A DNA stretch of 64,000 nt from Patiria pectinifera (Eukaryota; Echinodermata; Asteroidea; Valvatida; Asterinidae). The notes under the pieces were generated by a model. It searched no databases and was not told where the DNA came from. It saw only the letters and a program-made list of their open reading frames with translations. Numbering within the stretch: the stretch's first letter is position 1; the number at the start of each line of letters is the position of its first letter. Of the stretch, positions 59,511-64,000 are shown one piece after another. A program made the translations under genes and the position numbers. The stretch spans positions 17,384,699 through 17,448,698 of the forward strand of contig CM057133.1 in assembly GCA_029964075.1 (NCBI GenBank), written 5' to 3'.

Positions 59511-62126
59511 CACTTTATCTTTAAACTAGAACGGCGAAGCCACCATGGCTCGCTGTCCAAGACAGGAAGGGAGGCTGAAGGTAGGGTTGGGGATGGGCAT
59601 GATGGAAGGGGATCAGGATTCTTGTCGATGTGCCTAGGTGTAGGGGTCAGTTTTTAAATGTCAACATAAAAAGTCAACAGATTACCTAATAAATACATGT
59701 GTATATAGGTTAGCCGTCACTGTATTATGGGGGAGTTTTCCATTGTTAGGGTAATTAGGACTCAGTTGTGGATTTTTGCAGCCCCAACAGTGTCTTCTGC
59801 TCCCCATACTTGTAATACCATGGGAAAACTCTTGTGTAGTCACCACAAATGCAGAACAAGAATGGGTATACATGTACATGTAGACACAGCACCATCACCA
59901 CCTCCCAAAACCTTACCCCATCCCCACCCAACCCCTATAAATAATATAAACCCTGTTGCAACGATGTATCCATGCATTCGTATTTTGTACTTGATACCTA
60001 CAATTGAACTGCAGAGTGCCCCCCCCCCCCCCATTAATGTAAGAACATACCGGTACACGCACAAAACCTGTGCACATGTACCGGTGCATGTACGGTATGT
60101 GTACAAGAACCAATTTAAATTCATTTACAGGTAAATCTACACGTACTTGAAGTATGCACCTGGCCCCGATCCATTTTTCCCACAAGTGTGTGTACGCAAC
60201 TTTGACCTTAGACTAGGGTTGTCGTGCCCTGACCTCAGCCGGGGTCAATCAGCAAGGGTTGGGAGGTCCAGCTTGCTGCCTACATACCACACCTGCAGTG
60301 TAGTTCATGCGGCTATGACCTTGAATGCAACACTGCGCTGAGATGACTGGCCCCAACTGTTGTCTTATAATTGTCTCCCTACTTGTTCAACTGTTGCTAC
60401 TGAAGTTTTGACTTGGTTTTTATTGGTGTGCAAAGTTCAACAACTGGGGAGGGAAGACACTTCTTTGACAAGACTATAAAACTACAGTGCTTTAGAAAGG
60501 TTAACAAAAAGATTTGAAAGTTGAACTGAAAGTGTTACTTTCTAATTCTATGCAACTGTTTTTGTTTATAGTCATTCTTGTCTTCCTGTACTCGGTATCT
60601 TCTTTGTTGTTTATGTTCCGGGGACTTCCACTTGACAAGCTGTGCTTTTTGTGGGTCCCCTGGAGGTGTTATTCCGATGTTATTCTGATCTTTATTTTCT
60701 AAAAGCTACATGGATCATGATGATTCCAAGTACAAACTGTTTTCTTCTATGCCTTGAGATGAAATAAAGTAAAGTAAAATTTACAATTTCTCATATTCAA
60801 AAGTCTGAAAAAAGTTTGTTCCTTTTTGGGGTCAGAGTTACATGTAAATTGAAACAATTGAACATTACTGGACAAAACCTGACCAAAAATATGAAGTACC
60901 GGTACAGTATGTAAATGTTCTTCCCTCAACGACAGCAATCCGTTTTGTCCAACCAAAAAATCATTAGTTCATGCCCATGGATTAAACCACAGACCATGGT
61001 CCATGATTAAATACACATAGGAAAGTGACATTGTTACTCGATCTCACATGTAGTGTAGCATTCAAGATGATTACACATGCATTGATTGCAATCTATATTA
61101 AATATAGATTTTGTATTTAAGCCAGAGTGGTTTAAAAATAAAATTGATTCTTATAACCTACCGGTAAGTGGTTGTCGGCATGGGACTGATTTTAGTGCCA
61201 GCTACATTTTTGTGTGATGCAATGTGAAATTTTCGAATACGAAAAATTACTCTTGTTTTCACAATTTTTTTTTCTTGCAAAGTTGCAATGAATATTTTGG
61301 GCCGGTAGCTAGGACACATAATTATCAAATGAAAATATATATTAACATTAAAAATATAAATAATACTGGTAAATGTAAATCAATATTTAAATTTTATAAA
61401 GGAAATAGGCCTGCACATACACATGTAACGGTATTTTACCGGTACATTTGTACATATTTTACATGTAGTTCAATTACTGTGAAAACTATTGTGGGCTCTA
61501 GTACAAGTGTAACAATATTGGCAATTTTCCCATTAGTATTGCAAGCACTTTGCCTAAATGGAACACTGAAAGAGTAAACTATTCTCCTCAATGTAAATTG
61601 GAATTAACCAAAAAATAATAATCCTCAAGTAAATTTGTGTAAAGTGATCTAGCCCAGGGGCTAGTAAGAAAAATATCTCAGCACAAGGTCTGATTGTCTG
61701 ATTTCTAGATTTATACATGTAACTTTATCTGACATCATCTGATTTTTTGGAATTCAACTGAGACAGCTCTACCAGAACTTTACTGAGAATCGATTTAGCC
61801 AAGGAGGGCAAACTGTAAATCCATGATCAGTGGTAAAATACTCTGCTCTGTCTGACCAGTGTCATATAATTCAATTACAGCCAGACAAAATTTATGAATG
61901 AATCTCAACCCCTTACACTTTGAGAAGCCCCAATTCAATTTGGAGTTTAATATCTTTTTCTTTGGATAGGGGGGTAGGGGGGGGGGGGCTCTGTTCAAAC
62001 TAAAGGTTACATTTGCTTTTGCTGTAATTTAAGAAATGAATGGATTTGGGGTTAATATTTTATAGCAGATACTGTAGTACACTGACCTACCGGTGTTTAA
62101 AGTTTTGTGTGCATAGATTTTTGGTG
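59511..62126. other. Intergenic, no gene recognised
   Basis: A C-homopolymer lies at 60019-60032 and scattered ACCGGT/ACATGT palindromes occur throughout. The short frames have no family resemblance. Confidence 0.4.
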
Positions 62127-62515
62127 TTCTTCTAGTCTGGTTTCCTGATCCTGCTTCAGACAAAACGAAGCAATTTATAAACGTCGGGGAATTGTTAGGT
62201 CAGGAAACCAGACTGGCTGGCTTGCACCGGTTCACGGATGTGTAACTGATTGCAAACAAAAATGTGAACTAACTAAATTTGGTAAATTGGGGGCAGTATT
62301 TAAAATAAAGCCATTTTTTTCTAACGATGGTTTGCCGACCAGCATTGGGAATTGAAACAAAAATTCCACTTTTCTTGAAAATGACAGCACATCAGGCAGG
62401 ATGTCAGGTGGCATGATTTCACAGGATGCTTGAGACTATATTCACGAACAGTCAAGTAAGCTATTTCATAATGATTTGGTAGCTTAGTTTTTGATGTTTG
62501 CGAATTTGGTTTTAC
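62127..62515. repeat. Inverted copy of the 48840-49225 repeat
   Basis: The left part forms a hairpin: AGTCTGGTTTCCTGA pairs with TCAGGAAACCAGACT about 60 bases on. The remainder (TGCAAACAAAAATGTGAACT, AAATTGGGGGCAGTATTT) complements the other copy. Confidence 0.75.
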
Positions 62516-63660
62516 CTTTAAACTCAGGCCTTTGCCAGACAAAGCCTGGAACATACGAACATGTATTTATTAACGCCTGTCACAAATTAATTTGATTATT
62601 CCCAGCAATGATTGGAACAGCCACTGGAATAACATTAAGGACTCAAGTTTATTGATTCAAAGCCAGACCAAAGCAAACATCTAATGCATGCAACTTCATT
62701 AACCTGAAATCTGTGTACAAATGATTCTCTACATGAGAGCAATCAAATAAATTCACCGCCCACCGGTAACACAAACCTACTGAACCGGAACATGCTACTT
62801 GATGTTACACTTCAACACTTCAGAAAAAAAGAAAGAATTTCTGTCCTTGTCAGGCCACTGGCAATTACCTCTTAGACATCCCGGAAGAAATAATATTTTG
62901 AAATATCCTCTCTCTTTATTTACATGTTTTCATAGGACATTTCTCATCGCCTCCCACGTGTTCCGAGCTGACGATATATTGGAAGCTATTTGGGATGATT
63001 ATAAGTTCATCTCGAGTAAATAAATAGACAGATTTCAGGACGGACAGGGAGAATATGTGGGTCGTTCGCTCGCTCGTTCCCCTGGCATTCAGGTTGGCGG
63101 TTACATCAAAATTTTTACCGTGGAATGTTGGGTAGGGTTCCCTATAGGGTCAAAGGTGGTGGACGACTTGGCTATGTGCCAAGATACCAACTCCTTAATA
63201 TAACACCCTCCGGGGATTTTTGTTTGTAATACTGATTTAACACGAGAAAAATAGAAAGTCTTTCGGTAATGACTGACGTTTACGGTACAGGTGGGTCTTA
63301 GTTTTTATTATTTTTGAGTCTGAAATATTTTTAGTGAAATATTAACAGCAACAAGAGTAAACCGCAAAGGGAAAAAGGACCTGGATGCTGGTAATGGCCC
63401 GAGCCGAAGGAGACCAGGCCCCTGGCCGGTTTCAAGTTTGTTTAATACTGGCCATGCACAGGTCTTTTGGTCAAAAAGTCAGAAATTATAAATTTCCAGC
63501 GATTTTGTTCTGAAACAGTTTTAATTCCTGTTTAGCGAAACACCCCTCTAGATATTGCATGTGCCTTGAGCGAGTACTTCTGGCACTAAAAATATCCTTG
63601 AACCGGTATGGAGATTGGCGCATGATGTGGTGCTGAACACAGCGGTGCCAGAAGAAAGCG
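62516..63660. other. Intergenic; possible exon-like + strand segment at 62936-63023
   Basis: After a pyrimidine-rich stretch ending TTTTCATAG at about 62935, the + strand reads RTFLIASHVFRADDILEAIW and then DDYKFISSK before a stop. It looks protein-like, but I do not recognise it and see no second exon. Confidence 0.25.
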
Positions 63661-63878
63661 TTTAAAACCAGTCAGTGTTTTATCAACTGTTTAGTTGACA
63701 TGTATATATACCAAAAAGGTTTTACTGTATTCAAAACGGCTGGCAGATAAACACACAACGAGCAAAGCCAGAAATTTCAGGGTGTACCGCAGATGACGGC
63801 CTGAACCTTAAAAATGAAATTTAAATCTCACACCTAGGTCCGGTCCATGTCAAAATAATCCCGGCGCGAACTGGTTAA
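63661..63878. mobile_element. MITE with TTAACCAGTT ends, copy 3 (diverged left end)
   Basis: The right end CCCGGCGCGAACTGGTTAA matches the family. The left end is poorly preserved (TTTAAAACCAGTCAGTG). The interior GCAGATAAACACACAACGAG resembles the copy at 45786. Confidence 0.5.
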
Positions 63879-64000
63879 AATCAACCATGTGACGGGCTCT
63901 CGGCAAGTAGGAATGGATACACTGTCTCAGGTATTTATGAATATAATATAAAAGTCTTCTGGAGCAAAATGATTGACATACTATACCATTAGTTTAAAGG

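Noticed and set aside
62799..63023. 74-codon + strand ORF as a complete gene
   Set aside because: Only the last 30 residues look protein-like and no partner exon or start is supported; kept only as a low-confidence note.

Overview
The window is a piece of an animal nuclear genome: two spliced genes with GT-AG introns, a low-GC background, and a very dense load of small repeats. Both recognisable genes are conserved animal families (TMEM230 and the HSPA12 branch of the Hsp70 superfamily). The mix of tRNA-derived SINEs, MITEs, a DIRS retrotransposon and abundant ACATGT and ACCGGT palindromes suggests an invertebrate deuterostome, with an echinoderm or a relative as my best guess. That placement is inference only; no species can be named from the sequence.

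Layout. Bases 1-1800 are AT-rich flank. Bases 1808-2433 look like a promoter block: two inverted ZNF143/THAP11-like sites flank three CCAAT boxes. A complete two-coding-exon TMEM230 gene follows on the + strand (2909-3821). Bases 3870-14225 are intergenic and hold at least eight transposon-like inverted-repeat elements and a tRNA-Leu-headed SINE. From 14226 to 56832 the - strand carries one large HSPA12A-like gene of eight coding exons and seven introns. Its exon phases all agree and it predicts 697 residues, the usual size for the family. Bases 56833-64000 are upstream flank with only repeats.

Most of the HSPA12A-like gene is intron, and the introns are a repeat archive. Intron 6 (15747-26003) is nested. 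The outer layer (about 16045-25374) has long inverted ends built of GTTTAAAC-centred GCGC palindromes. Inside it lies a 6.8-kb DIRS-type tyrosine-recombinase retrotransposon (16570-23398) with inverted terminal repeats and an internal region that spells out the circular junction of its two ends. Its reverse transcriptase/RNase H frame and its recombinase frame are open, but its gag is broken by several frameshifts. Intron 4 holds a 1.35-kb composite of two near-identical 0.47-kb copies, a pogo-like MITE and SINEs. Introns 2 and 1 hold minisatellites, palindromes, MITEs and tandem duplications.

No operon, CRISPR array or bacterial system is present. The two host genes show no evident functional link. 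The most distinctive structures are the nested intron-6 insertion, the DIRS coding layout with a 1136-codon frame lying across the reverse-transcriptase frame, and the paired promoter sites upstream of TMEM230.
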